Shown here in pieces: positions 48,836 to 61,183 of a stretch of DNA of 64,000 nt. A program made the translations under genes and the position numbers. Each line of letters opens with the position of its first letter. The stretch's first letter is position 1. The notes below the pieces were generated by a model that was not told the origin of the DNA, did no database searches, and worked only from the letters and a program-made list of their open reading frames with translations. This DNA comes from Oreohelix idahoensis (taxonomy: Eukaryota; Mollusca; Gastropoda; Stylommatophora; Oreohelicidae): contig JAMPIV010003447.1 in NCBI GenBank assembly GCA_024509875.1, positions 72,001-136,000 on the forward strand. The letters run 5' to 3'.

Positions 48836-49846
48836 TTAGTATAGTGTGTGGCCTCCTCTTGCATCGATCAGTGACTGGCATCTCCTGGGCATGGATGCGA
48901 TCAGACGTCTGATATGGGCCTGTGGGATGGCTGCCCACTCTTCCTGGAGTGCCTAGAACAGATCACGACGATTGGCTAGAGCAACGTCTCGGCGACAAAC
49001 ACGTCTATGCAGCTCATCCAACAGGTGCTCAATCGGACTCATGTCTGGAGACAGGGATGGCGAGGGAAGGGTGAGAATGTTGTTGGCAGTCAGGAACTGC
49101 GTGGTCAACCGTGCACAATGGGGTCTGGCGTTGTCCTGTTGAAACACAGATTTTTGGGCAGCCAAAAGTGGAAGGACATGGGGTCGAAGAATTTCATTGA
49201 CGTATCGTTGCGCATTCAAGCCTCCTTCAATGTGCACCAATTGACTCCTTCCGTTGTAACTGATCATTTCCCACACCATTGCACCTCCACCACCGTGCGG
49301 CGGAGCTTCATCAACGCAATTTTGGGCAAAACGTTCATTTCGCCTACGGTAGACCCTACGCCGTCTATCATGACGCTGCAACAAAAAGAAAGATTCGTCA
49401 CTAAACCAGACACGTCTCCATTGATTGTCAGCTGCCCAGGGACGATGCTGGTTGGCCCAAAGAAGTCGATTTTGGCGATAGCGGCGCGTAAGGACAGGTC
49501 ATCGGTGAGGTCGTTGTGCCCAAAGTCCAGCGTCTTGCAGTCTATTCCGGACAGTTTGATCAGACACATGACGTCCTGCAGGCAATGACTGGGCAATTGA
49601 GGAAGCTGTTGTAAACCTGTCTCTGAGGTGACGAAGCCGAATAAAGCGATCCTCCGCTGCTGTTGTCACTCTGGGTCGTCCACTGCGATGCCGGTCTTGA
49701 AATGAGCCAGTGGCTTGGAACCGGTGCCAAAGTCGACTGATGGTACTCTGATGCACGTTTAGATGCCTGGCAACCTGACTTTGACTTTCGCCTGCATGCA
49801 GTCGGCCAATAGCAATGTTCCTTAAATTTATCGATAGAGACGCCAT
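48836..49846 (-). pseudogene. Tc1-like transposase (DD34E) with two premature stops
   Basis: The frame runs from ATG at 49846 down to TAA at 48836 (336 codons, normal family length). The N-terminal paired HTH (QVARHLNVHQSTISRLWHRF, GRPRVTT) is followed by VWFSDES (first Asp), VFQQDNARPH (second Asp) and SPDMSPIEH, with Glu exactly 34 residues after the second Asp. A TGA at 49499-49501 (after WAQRPHR) and a TAG at 48953-48955 (after RRDLF) interrupt an otherwise continuous reading to IDARGGHTLY. No frameshifts were seen, so inactivation by two point changes is recent relative to most LINE fragments here. Confidence 0.93.
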
Positions 49847-52435
49847 AAATGTCTGCTTGAAAATGAACTGAATTTTGTGTGTGTAGCGTTATCCTTTTAT
49901 AGGGTTTCAGTTGCGTAGTCAGTGAATAGTGTTCACCCCAAATTTTGTTGCTTTCACGTGCGCGCAACATGAGCTGGGGTCAAAAATTGCGTCATAAACA
50001 ACTATTGACCACTGCGTTGTAACGATTACAAAAACGAACGCAATTCAAGTCAACACGTCCATTTGACACTTTAAGGAACATTTGAGGCTAGTTTTTATAT
50101 ACCCTGTGGTGAGCTTCTAAATACAATATCTAAATTAGAATATAACAGTATAGTGCAAAAAGTCAAGATAGAATAGACTAAAAAATTTTCGGCGAGAATC
50201 GTAAGTTGTCGCCTACGCCTTCAGCTTATTATTTGCAAACGCATAAGCCGAACAAAACGGTACCCTATTTTTCAAATTCGTCCTTTACATAAACGCCCCA
50301 CTTTTCCTAGTTCTTAGAAATATTTGCCTAACTGCATTTGGGGAAAGGAGGGGCAAGGCTAGATAACACACGCAAATCACGTCTCAAATTGGTTCTTAAT
50401 CTACAACCAACTTGCACGCTTTGCCTTAGGGGTTTCCCCAATACGATGAAAAAGTTAGAAATGTGGACACTACGGTCATGGAAACACGTTTAGCTCTTAT
50501 TGCGAATGACATAAGCTCTCGTATGTAGTTTAAAAATAAACAACTAACATAGAAAAAAAGATAGAATTTTGAACCAAGCCACATAGCCCCATAAAAATCG
50601 TATATTCGTGTACCTAAAGACTTGCTGACCAAGAATATGTTGTTAGTTATCTAAATAGTCCATTAAATAATCAAATATTGATAAAACAATACATAGAGAA
50701 TCAGAGATACTGTCAGGTCAGGTCATATCTGCTTAGATTGGATCGCATATTTTTTTGGAAAAAAATTAGGTGAAAGCTAGGCTAAGATGGTACGATGCAG
50801 GGGATTGGGTGGAATTTGAAGTGAGACTAAATATTATTGGCCGACCTCGTACTAAACATATATCACCCGAGTAACGTAGTAGAAAATTGAATTGTATTTT
50901 TGAACGACTTTGTTTACAAGTGAAATAAGGATAATCATTGGCCAGAGTAGTTGATATTGGGGAAAAAGCATTAGTTGGGGACGCCATTTTCTAACAAAAT
51001 TTTGACACGTAGCGATGAGATCAGGCTTGTGCAGTGAAAACCATATTTCTCAAAAGCCTGGACAGAACGGCAGATCGAAAGTGTGCCAGTCATCGTTCAC
51101 TGTGTATTTCATTGAATAAATGTGGTAAGATTGACTTTATTAACATGTATCTAAAATAAAAATTGAATGTGAAATAATAATATATGTCTGTAAGTGAGTG
51201 GGTCTGTAGCAACCATTAGGCAAAGCCTAGAGATTGATCCACCATGTGATAGACTGTCAGAGAGGTGTAAAACTACAAGAAAATATGTATGATTGTCATC
51301 AAGGAGCATAACACCTATCCTATTATATGGAAAAGATGACAGCTTGAATTGCAGTGGCGTTGTAACTATTAGGGGAGAGGAATACTGGTGTACATTGTCA
51401 CATCAAAAGATAATGGTGGCATAGGTTGGTATAAAGCTATGACCCTTTTCGTTTGTTTGTAATGTACCTGTACTTAAATGTGGAATAGTATAGTATACTA
51501 GGTATAAAGAAGGATGCATAACCTTCACATTTCAGGGTCCTGGGTACTGACGTTAATGTAGTACCAAACGCCTGACAACTGCTCGATTCAGGACTCTATC
51601 TGTATACTTCGAGCCCATGCTAGTGGCCATTGCCTATCAAAAGGTGGAAAAGATTGTCAAGCGAGCAGAGGAAACGTTCTACCTGTATTCTCCTGCCAAG
51701 ATAAGTTCTTGTTCGGCACCTGGCAGCTCAACTTAAAAGAACTAGAAAGTGCTAGTAAAGAAAACTGTGCCTAGTATTAATATTTCCACAAATGACAAAC
51801 GAAAACAGACATAACTTAAAGGGAGTGATTATAACCAACAACCTATGGTTTAATACCAGTATTACCTCAAAGTAGAAGAATACAACTACACACTTATATT
51901 AGAATAATATTGTATGTATGGACAGAAGATCTACTGTGTTATTGAAATGTTGTAAATGATTCTTTTGATTTCACTTTTGATTGTCAGTCCTGGTTCAAAA
52001 TAAATTAGAATCAGGATAATAAATTGTAAAAAATTATATTTACACAAATTTCAACCACTGTCTTAATTAAGATAGCCTTCTAAAGTCTCGTTTGTATGTT
52101 GTTGTTGTTGTAATACTGTTGATGGTTGTGGATAATAAACTATTTGTTTGTATGTTTGTTGGTTATTGCACATTACACTCTATATTCATAACCCTAGACA
52201 CTACACGAAGTCATTTTATATAATAATATAGATTAATTTTGAATGAGATCAAAAGGGTGGTAGCGGAAAGGTACTCTGGAAAGTTTAAAATACTATTTGT
52301 TAAATTCAGGGACATTTCATAGCTGATCTCATTTAATACAATAATAATACATAACAACAATTCATAACATCAAAACCCACCACATACCCTAGCACCAAAT
52401 TTTACTTACAAACTCATAAAAAACGCGCCCTTGGA
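49847..52435. other. Non-coding interior of the Tc1-like element
   Basis: 2.6 kb of AT-rich sequence with no ORF over 75 codons and no motif I recognise. Either another element inserted here (no ends recognised) or host DNA was captured between the TIRs. Confidence 0.6.
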
Positions 52436-52464
52436 TAGCTATGCGTTTCTTTTTTTGAACAGTA

Positions 52465-52500
52465 CAGTTTTTGTTTTCTCAATTACTATTATAGTAGCAT
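52465..52500 (-). pseudogene. LINE family L1a, piece 3 of 3
   Basis: Immediately after the TA, the - strand reads VIEKTKT and then joins piece 2 (MIISKTDDK) in frame, as in the 'KTKVMVISK'-type segment of this LINE class. The 5' boundary beyond 52500 is unclear. Confidence 0.7.
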
Positions 52501-52544
52501 TAATTAGTTATTCAAGAAATATGTTTTAAGACAGCTATATTTTA

Positions 52545-53035
52545 CTTTTCCGGGGTCGACCCAGCCTCATGAATTGGGTACCAGAATGGGGACCGAAGAC
52601 GCAGCAAACGAGATGAATGCAGTCAGCGACTCATAGCTAGACTGCTTTCGTCAGGGTCATCGAACCAGAGCTGACCAAGACTCTACGCCACCTCCAAGTG
52701 GTGGTCCTGGAAACAGGCTGCATCAATGCAGTCTGGCCGAGAGAGTAGGGATCGAAGAGGAAAGGCAAACCCGGTCCCAAAAAAATGCCGTGCTGAAGTC
52801 GGATGTGTCGGGCCGAAAGGCGCAAATATCGCAGCTTCGATGTAAACGGCGACACGTAACCAACGTTCTTTTCAGGACAAACGAAGAAGAAGGGTACCAG
52901 TATAACTCTGGGAAGGTTAAAGGCGGCCAGAGTGAGGCTGACCACGTGACCCTTGGTGTGCTGTGTGGTCAAGAAAGTATGGGCCTAACACCATATTCTC
53001 AATATGCATGTAAACGGGAACCGCTGCCTTTATCT
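52545..53035. other. GC-richer block of unknown identity
   Basis: About 490 bp with markedly higher GC than its neighbours, no intact long ORF, starting 'ccggggtcgacccagcctca'. It may be part of a retroelement 3' region; I do not recognise it. Confidence 0.5.
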
Positions 53036-53039
53036 TTTT

Positions 53040-53190
53040 ATGTTTTACTTATGATGGGTTTTTGAAATGTTAATATTCATTGTAAGGTCCTCATATCTTA
53101 CATTATGATGGGGTTTTAAAACACTTATATGCATTATAGCTTCGTCATGTTTTACGTTATTATGGATTTTTGAAACATTACTATGAATTT
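53040..53190. repeat. ~58-bp degenerate tandem repeat, about 2.5 copies
   Basis: 'ttatgatggg(g)tttttaaaa' ... 'attgtag(g)ttcgtcat(a)tttt'. The same unit forms a longer array at 55700-56015. Confidence 0.7.
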
Positions 53191-53790
53191 TAGCTGCAGC
53201 TACCTTTGCCCGCCTCACATCGCGTGTTTGGGGAAACTCCAAACTCACAACGAAGACCAAAGCTGTGGTTTATAACGCCTGCGCCACTAGCACACTTCTA
53301 TATGGCAGCGAGACATGGACAACCTAATCTAAGCAAGAAAGAAGGCTAAATACCTTCTATCTACGGTGTCTACGCCACATCCTCGGCATTTCGTGGAAAG
53401 ATAAAGTGAAAAATGTCGAACGAAGGGTTGTCACGTGCTAGCATTCAAAGCATGTATACACTGCTTAGACAGCGCAGACTACGCTGGCTTGGCCATGTCC
53501 GCCGCATGGAAGATGGTCGCACCCTGAATCATATCTTCTACGGACAACTGACAGATGGCAAAAGAACAGTTGAGCGACTGCAGCTGAAATTCAAAGATGT
53601 GTGCAAGAGAGACATGAGGGCACTGGACATAAATCCAGCAACTTAGGAGGATGAAGGTACCAATAGTACCAAGTGGCGATGCTATCTACAGATTGGACGA
53701 AAAGAAGCTCACACAACAAGCAGAAGAGAGGAGAAAACGTCGAAGAAAAAAAACACCAGGAAAATAAGCGGCTGAGGGCTGTAACCTTAT
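53191..53790 (+). pseudogene. LINE fragment (third lineage), RT C-terminus
   Basis: + strand: ARLTSRVWGNSKLTTKTKAV, YNACATSTLLYGSETWTT, stop, ERRLNTFYLRCLRHILGISW, then (frame change) LRQRRLRWLGHVRRMEDGRT and LKFKDVCKRDMRALDINPAT. This is the post-RT region with the LRWLGHVRRM motif of an endonuclease-RT element, distinct from L1a and L1b. It has at least two frame breaks. Confidence 0.85.
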
Positions 53791-53799
53791 CACGGGTTG

Positions 53800-54439
<640 letters not shown>

Positions 54440-54979
54440 TTAAATATTATGGCTCATACGTTTGCTTTCATACATGTAGTAACTGAATCAACTATGTTTG
54501 TTTAGTTTTAAAATAACATGTAACAAACTTAATAATCAATTAGTATTAACAGTTTAAAATAAATAAAATGCTGGTGACTTTTAAATTGCAATCAAATTTT
54601 CTCTTCACAGAGATTTATGGTGAGGATATAGTCAGAAAATTATTATGTCCGGTTTTGTTTGTGCCTTTTTATAAGCACTTAACTGATATACGGGAGTCCT
54701 GCAGCTGTAGGTTTTAAGGTTTTCAGTTCCCAAATACTTCGATCAGTCACTTATAATATATGAATTCTAAGTCCGATGTCTCTCTGGCTTCTGGGAGTCG
54801 CTCACATGACGTGCGCTGCAGTCTCTCTGTTTTGTGTCTCCGATTTCACTACACTATATGTGCAGTTCTCAGTTCACATCACAGATGGTGCTTCCGTCGG
54901 ATATTCTAATAGGACCCATAGTTTATTCCGGCTTTTTACTTTAATCCGATCGTAAGCTCCTTAGCACTGGGTTGAGAGT
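54440..54979. other. No gene recognised
   Basis: AT-rich, no ORF, no shared repeat found. Confidence 0.5.
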
Positions 54980-55640
54980 CTAATTTCAAAACATCTTCCA
55001 CGTGTTTTAAAATATTACATTTAATATTCCACGCGTGACCTCTTTCAAATCATGCGGTAATATTTCCGCCAACCCACAACAACATGTGACCATGTTTGCC
55101 TGGCGTAATGTCTTCCGCCAAGATGTCTACCCGGATAGATTATCTCTAACAATCACCAGGGATTGTCCCACTAAAAGCGATAAACGCACCTACCCTCTGT
55201 GTAATCTGCCAAACAAACATACACCGACGTCGACAGCCCAGACAGACAATCTTGGGTTATTTTCATGTCGATCGGACGAGACCGTGTTGTCACCAGCTTT
55301 TCATCTGGGGTCGAATGTTGGATCGACGCGCTTCAAAAGATGGCCAGACTGAAAGAATAGCTAAGCGCATGACCGGTATAATTACCTGGTATTTTCGCAT
55401 TTACCTTGCGGAACGTAAACAATTCTGCGTGTAAAGTAGATACGTACGTAGGGAGTAGAGTGTTAGAGACTTCACCCTACTAATCCAACATAGAGAGAAA
55501 AAAGAATGAAAAGGCATGATTTATGCCAAATAAAAGCGATTGGTGAAAAAAATGAAGAAATAGAAATGATACTGCCGCAGGGCTGAAGGTGTGAGAGATC
55601 ACACAAAAGAGCATGTTCAGACGTGCTGTGACGAACCTCA
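54980..55640 (+). repeat. Dispersed repeat family C, copy 1
   Basis: The last 140 bp (55498-55635: 'catgatttatgccaaataaa', 'agcgat', 'gggctgaaggtgtgagagat', 'cacacaaaagagcatgttca') are over 90% alike to 61048-61175. Upstream, looser similarity (ACGCGTG at 55032, rearranged) extends to about 54980. It is non-coding; the 105-codon frame inside has no motif. Confidence 0.7.
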
Positions 55641-55699
55641 GGGGCGTATTCCCATAGTCAGGTATGACTGAAGGGGCTATGATTATTAATATTATTATT

Positions 55700-56015
55700 A
55701 TTATTCTTATGACGTTGAATTGCAGGTTCGCTATATTTTACATTGTGATGGATTTTAAAAATATTAACATCTATTACAGGTTCGCTATATTTTGAATTAT
55801 TATTATTAAAAACAATATTAATTCGCATTGTAGGTTCGTCACATTTTACATTGTGATAGGTGTGAAAAAGTAATAATAAGCATGGTAGGTTCCACATATT
55901 TTCATTATGATGGGTTTTTAAAAACACTAATATGCAATGAAGGTTTATCATATTTGGTATTACGACGATTTTTAAAAACCTAAACACGCATTGTAGATTC
56001 ACAATATTTTTCTTA
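55700..56015. repeat. ~58-bp degenerate tandem repeat, about 5 copies
   Basis: 'ggttcgctatattttacatt' + 'gtgatggattttaaaaatat' + 'taacatctattaca'. Homologous to 53040-53190, 2.5 kb upstream. Confidence 0.8.
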
Positions 56016-56019
56016 AAGA

Positions 56020-57176
56020 CGAAGCAAAGATAGACTGAAACTCACGACACGCAAGAAACTAGCGTCAAGCGAACTATGTGGTAAAATGATGAGGGGAAGG
56101 AACAGACATAAAGAATGAAAGACTAAGAGCGGTTTAGTGTTTTTCAAGAGAGAGATAAAATGAACGGAATCTTCTTGCCAATGTTCTATTCACCTGAGGG
56201 AGTCTGGGACATTTAAAATAATCACATTTACAGAAAATAAACAAATATGAAATGTCATCTCTCATCTCCTGTCTCCGACCGTATTTTTATTGACCGTTAC
56301 TCTTTCAGATAGTCAGACATCGTTAGTTCATAAATTCACGGGCGAATAAATCTTGCATCGTTTACGCATATTTATTTTCCTTTCACCTCTATTATCACAA
56401 AAACTATGTGTGTGTAAAAACATCGCCATCAGATCCTCCAGATGAAGTTTGCTTCACTTATATTTGTATTATTCGCTGTACGTTAATCTTGCCCTACTGT
56501 CTGGATCTCTGCAAACATTTACTGGGCTACTGAAAACACCCAGTCTAGTCTCTGGAGACCCACAATGAAAGAGCTATGACATGTATGACAAATTGCTAAA
56601 TTCTGGTGAATTATGATCTTTCTAGATAAAAACGAATACCAGCTTAGCGTGCTTTATTGGGGGTGATTATTGTTAAATTCTGATCTTAGTCAAATCTTTA
56701 TTACCCATTATGACCAGCTGAGATTTATCTTGTTGACAGATTGAATTCGCACATGTTATTATTTTTTTCTAGTCTTTTGCTGTTCTTTCATTTAAACATT
56801 ATCTTCGTCACTTTCTATTTCTTTGTCTCCATATTTTCAGAAGAGTAGTTTTCTTTATTACTCTCTAACTGTGAACGTGGCGCCTTCCTCTATCCTTCTT
56901 AATCATATGTACTTGTACTCTGCCTGTGAGCCAGATCTCTCAATCACCGAATGATCTAGTATAGTATTTCAGCAATTGCAGAATTTAGAAGTGGTGAAGA
57001 TGTCAGATTTTGTTCTGGGTAGCAACCTGGCTGTTCACTATGTTGAATTTGTCAATTTCAGAAATTTCGACTACTACAAATTTTATCCAATGCCGTCAAA
57101 CTCTATTCGTAATTATACGAGCAAGCATGAGTTTTGACATTCTGACACCTTTTAGATGAGAAATGAACGCAGTTTT
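56020..57176. other. No gene recognised
   Basis: AT-rich, no ORF above 60 codons. I found no receptor membrane-domain exon here. Confidence 0.5.
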
Positions 57177-57186
57177 ATCGACCAGG

Positions 57187-57466
57187 GAGCCGCGCTGGTG
57201 TAATGGCTTCGGCGTTGTACTGGCGACCAGGTGTTCATGGTTCAAACCCGGGCGTCGGCGTTTGAAGAAATGTTTACGGCCGGAAATTTGACTGAATAGC
57301 CTGAACGGCTCCTATGATAAACCCTCTGTGGATGGGAAGGAGCGAAGCTCCTGACCGGGTTGGAAGGAAAGTCCTCAGGTTCCCCAGCCTCGCAATGACA
57401 TGTCATTGGGCCGAAGGGCTGAAAGCCCAAGTGCCGCTGGTTAAGGAAAAAAAAAAAAAAAAAAAA
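57187..57466 (+). mobile_element. tRNA-derived SINE (family S1), complete, with TSD
   Basis: tRNA-like head (GAGCCGCGCTGGTGTAATGG; B box GGTTCAAACCC near 57240), a 200-bp body, and a poly(A) tail of about 20 nt at 57447-57466. The direct repeat atcgaccagggagc lies at 57177-57190 and 57466-57479; the part up to 'cca(ggg)' is the true duplication and the rest overlaps the SINE start. It is about 97% identical to the copy at 12337-12612, so it is recent. Confidence 0.93.
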
Positions 57467-57597
57467 TCGACCAGGGAGCATAACGGACAATACCACTTTA
57501 CACCGTTCAAAAATTTGTATTTTTATCTAGGTCAGTTAAATCCCATTGTGTTAACGCAGTTTTATCTGGTTGTCGACATCAAGTAAGTAGTCCTTCA

Positions 57598-57765
57598 CTG
57601 GCTATAACGTCTGATTGACATAATGCGACAAAGCTTCCGGGTTCAGGGTTCGAGACCTGGTAACCTCCCTCTCCAGTGTACCCAGCTGTAAATTGGTACA
57701 GGACTTGGCTCTTGAATTAGGGAAGGCACAGACAGCGAAAAATGGAATTGGTTACCCCACCTCAT
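57598..57765 (+). mobile_element. tRNA-like SINE (family S3), single copy
   Basis: 'ctggctataacgtctgattg' (A-box-like) and GGGTTCGAGACC (B box) are followed by 'cccagctgtaaattggtaca' and 'cttggctcttgaattaggga'. The A/B spacing fits a Pol III promoter. There is no second copy here, and the TSD is not clear. Confidence 0.6.
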
Positions 57766-58349
57766 AAAGCTGAACATGGTATAATAAAGTATCCAACAGT
57801 TCACTCACCTACTGCAGTATCTGTAGTAGTCCTACCATACATTTATATTTTAGTGAAAAATACGACGAATAATCGACAAATTATAACTGACTATGCACTA
57901 TTATCCTACACAACAGAAAGCATGTTCATCTCACTACTATATGGTGTTGGATTATCCATTAGATTTAGTTGGCTGAAGCCTAGGGGCCCGGAGCTTTTAG
58001 GGGCCCGTGCATAAGTTTAAAAATTCTTTTAAAATATATAAATTTATGTACAAAAATAAACTGTTTGAACTTTGCGATCGCATTCATGACGTTTTAAGAA
58101 AACAGTAACAACAAAAATAGCCTAGAAAACATAATGCACCCCGGGCAAAATCATAACGGCGCTTGGACTATTTGCTATTCCATTAAGTGAAAAAAAGGGG
58201 GGGGGGGCAAACACCAAAAAGCTTAGAGGCCCTTCTTGGCTTAATCCGGCTATGGTGGTAGGCCCATATTTTCTTTACCATACGGTACAGTAGGTGTGAT
58301 GTGGTCAGCATAACGCCAGACCCCTTAAACCCAGACAAATATGTAATAA
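57766..58349. other. No gene recognised
   Basis: AT-rich. A short G run occurs at 58197-58207. Confidence 0.5.
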
Positions 58350-59040
58350 CTAGCAATAACCCGTCAATAATGACGGAAGTCAATCAAAAACTGTAAAATA
58401 TTTTTAAAATATTCTTTAATTCAATATAAAAGTTCTTTGATGACAAAATTTTTTGTGAAAGTGCATGGATTTGTTTCAAAGAATGTTCCCTGATAAAAAG
58501 TGTTTTTAACACAAACTTTCAAGTTTTCATGATTTGTTCCTCGGGTGAGGGCGACATAGAGCTGGCCGCGTCCGAAAACAGGTATAGGAAGGAAAACTCC
58601 TACGTGATCAAAAGATTGTCTGTCCGCCTTATTGATCGTCATTGCAAAGGCTAAAATCACTGGGAATTGACGACGTCGCATCCTAAATGGCAAACTGCGC
58701 TCGCTCGGTTCTAAGTCAATGCGAGGAATTAAGACTCGTTCTCCCTTATTACTGCCAGTGATCATTTCTTCATCAATGGAATTCCGATGCAAGACTTTTA
58801 TGACCAAACGCGTGCCATTCAATAGTCCGTTTTTTTGCGTTCAGATTTCGCAATAGCATGATAAATGCAGCAACCTTTAATTTCAGCAAATGCGGTAGCA
58901 TTCCTGATGGGCACAGCTCGTTAAGGAACTCGGTTGGGAAATCAACTGCGTCGTTGGGATCATCGGAAATCGTGGTATCTATGCTCCAATAAACCGTTTT
59001 ATTTCCAGCGAGTAGCTCCAACAATAAGTCTGCAATACTT
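58350..59040 (-). mobile_element. Helitron 3' end with helicase relic
   Basis: On the - strand the helicase coding relic is followed, 70 bp later, by a hairpin CCGTCA-ttat-TGACGG (58361-58376), GTTATTG, then CTAG (58350-58353) and a host T: the canonical Helitron 3' terminus. The 5' portion (Rep domain, TC end) is absent, so the copy is truncated near 59040. Confidence 0.88.
58421..59024 (-). pseudogene. Helitron Pif1-like helicase, C-terminal part, frameshifted
   Basis: The - strand reads SIDTTISDDPNDAVDFPTEF, LNELCPSGMLPHLLKLKVAA, IMLLRNLNAKK in one frame. After a shift near 58825 it continues NGTRLVIKVLHRNSIDEEMI, LPFRMRRRQFPVILAFAMTI, FGRGQLYVALTRG in another. PHLLKLK..IMLLRNLN, RRQFPV..AFAMTINK and GQLYVALTR are the last helicase motifs of Helitron Rep/Hel proteins. 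The usual SQGQ after INK reads ADRQ here. Confidence 0.9.
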
Positions 59041-59289
59041 TAAATTACAATTTTGTTTTGAAGAAACAATCGAAAACTTACATTTTAAGGTTATTTTTAA
59101 CAAAATGATGAGTTAAATCTGTTTCCGGAATTAAACTGGGTTCTACATCGACTTTTCTTCGTTGAGTGTTACTATTTTCGGGAGAGTACATATAAGGGAA
59201 ACAATACAATTAATGCCTAACTTTTAACCACAGTTGCATCCCTTAGATGTGACCGACGTACAAACGGCGAGAATTATGGAGATTGACTA

Positions 59290-60110
59290 TTATAATAATA
59301 ATAATAATAAATTCTTTAAGCACCAAACACGGCGCATAAGGCAGAAACCAGTGCTCTCCAGGTTGTTCGTTGTGACGCCACTCCTCTTAGCTCTTGCACA
59401 TTATTTAGGTCCAACGTTCTTCCTTCTCTTATTATTGTTCTTCTGAGTGTTTCTTTTGGTCTTCCCTTTTTCCTCTTACCCTCAGGAACCCAAGTGAGCG
59501 CCTGCAGTGGTATTCTGTTGTTTTGCATTCGTAGGACATGACCGATATATGACCATCGTCTTTTCCTTATATAGTCGGAGACATACTTCTGCCTAGAGTC
59601 TTCTCTTATTTGTCGATTTGTCTTGAATTCTTTCCAACTGATGTTCATGAGTTTTCTAAGACATTTGTTCTCGAATGTATTGAGCTTGTTCTCCAATGAT
59701 TTTGTTATTTTCCAACTCTCACAGCCGTATGTTAACACTGAGATAACATTTGAATTAAACAGACGAAGCTTGGTATGTATATTCAATGATCGTAATTTCC
59801 AAATATTGAAGGCGCTAGCTGCCAAAGCAATTCTAGTATGGTATTCTCTTGTTGTGTCACCATCCTGAGTCATTTTACTGCCTAAATAAGTGAAACTTTC
59901 AACTTTCTGTAGTTTTTCCCCGTTCAAGATGATATCAAAGGTCTCGTTAGAAAAGTTCATAGCTTTAGTTTTAGAGGCATTTATTTGGAGACCTATTTTA
60001 ACCGAGAGATGACACAAATTATTTACTGCTTCTTGGGATTGTCTGGGTGTTGAACTTAAGAATGCTAAATCATCTGCGAAATCCAGGTCCCCCAGGAATT
60101 AGATTGACTA
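59290..60110 (-). pseudogene. LINE fragment (fourth lineage), RT motif C to 3' end
   Basis: Read on -: LDFADDLAFLSS (about 60065-60100), then after a frame problem NLCHLSVKIGLQINASKTKA, ESFTYLGSKMTQDGD, NVISVLTYGCESWKITKSLE, RRWSYIGHVLRM, KKGRPKETLRRTI and a stop near 59316. It ends in an (ATA/TTA)n tail at 59289-59310. 234 codons are uninterrupted from 60017, so it is less decayed than other fragments. Everything upstream of the catalytic box is missing. Confidence 0.88.
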
Positions 60111-60279
60111 TTGCTCCTGAATATGTATCGAATTACGGTGTCATGTTTAGAAATTCACCTTTTGTTTTTTGTATTTTTCCCTTTCATTGACTGACACCAA
60201 AAGTATTTTTATAAGTAAATTTGGCATTCTGAAATTTTTTATTTATTTTCCATTTAAGGCCAGTCACTCCTCAAATGTC

Positions 60280-60490
60280 CTTCGTAGTTCCCGGATGTCT
60301 CTGATGAGTAGACAAAGAAAACAGAGCTACTGCTCCCTCAAGCATGTCGTAAAATTAATCCTTGGACATGGTTTGCAACTTTATCATGTAAAACAAATAT
60401 TACTACAAAACAATCACCGTATGTATGTTTTGGTGCAGGCTTCCTGCAAGGGAATCAGCTGTAGTGGTGGTGGCTCCAGGCTCCTTGAGG
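60280..60490 (-). repeat. Dispersed repeat family A, copy 7
   Basis: The reverse complement contains 'cccttgcaggaagcctgcac', 'ttgttttacatgataaagtt' and 'ttacgacatgcttgaggga'. The orientation is opposite to most other copies. Confidence 0.65.
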
Positions 60491-60609
60491 AGCGCAAAGG
60501 GATAAAATGATGATGATGACTTCTTTTGCACAGGTCCTCATTATGTCTTAAGTCAGCTCCGTGCTGATGACAATAACAACTTTAACGAAGAAGCTACTGT
60601 GTTCGTAAC

Positions 60610-61182
60610 TGGACACCTGAATATTTTTATTAAATTTAATTTACACGCGTGGCCTCTTACACGGTGATGTCATATCGTTACCTAACACTTCCGGCGTACC
60701 TCTGTTTATCACCTTTATCTGCGTGCCTCCGATAGACAGATGTCTGGTCAAACCATATTGATTTCTTTCATCGTATCACATACCGGCTTGTGTCAACATG
60801 ATCAATAGCTTTCCAATGGGGCCAAATGTTTGACCGCTCCATTTCTACGGGCGGTCAGACAGATTAGGGTTAGGCGATACAATATTATCGCTGGCCGGGT
60901 CACCAAACCTGGCGAATCGTAACAACAGTCTGGGAGTGGAGTGTGAAACAATAAGATACGCATTACTCCCGTAGCAAATACTGCCATAGGGGAGTGGCGT
61001 GTTTGAGAATTCACCATGCTATGTCCAGCATAGAGCAAAATAGTGAAAATAACAATGAAAAGGTATGATTTATGCCAAATAAAAGCGATGAGTGAGAAAA
61101 ATGAAGAAAAAAGAAAGGATACTGCCGGAGGGCTGAAGGTGTGAGAGATCACACAAAAGAGCATGTTCAGACGTTTTGTCAC
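60610..61182 (+). repeat. Dispersed repeat family C, copy 2
   Basis: It ends 'catgttcagacgttttgtca', nearly identical to copy 1 over the last 140 bp. 'acgcgtggcctctta' near 60651 parallels 'acgcgtgacctctt' near 55032. Confidence 0.7.
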
Positions 61183-61183
61183 A

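Larger units (their letters stand above)
48646..52462 (-). mobile_element. Tc1-like DNA transposon, 3.8 kb, perfect 27-bp TIRs
   Basis: The left end CTGTTCAAAAAAAGAAACGC(atagcta) is exactly mirrored at the right end (52436-52462). TA dinucleotides flank both ends (48644-48645 and 52463-52464), and the LINE sequence rejoins across them. The transposase occupies the left 1.2 kb on the - strand. The remaining 2.6 kb to the right TIR is non-coding, making the element more than twice the normal Tc1 length of about 1.6 kb. Confidence 0.95.

Noticed and set aside
49007..49588. 193-codon + frame
   Set aside because: Antisense shadow of the Tc1-like transposase, whose - strand reading carries all catalytic motifs.
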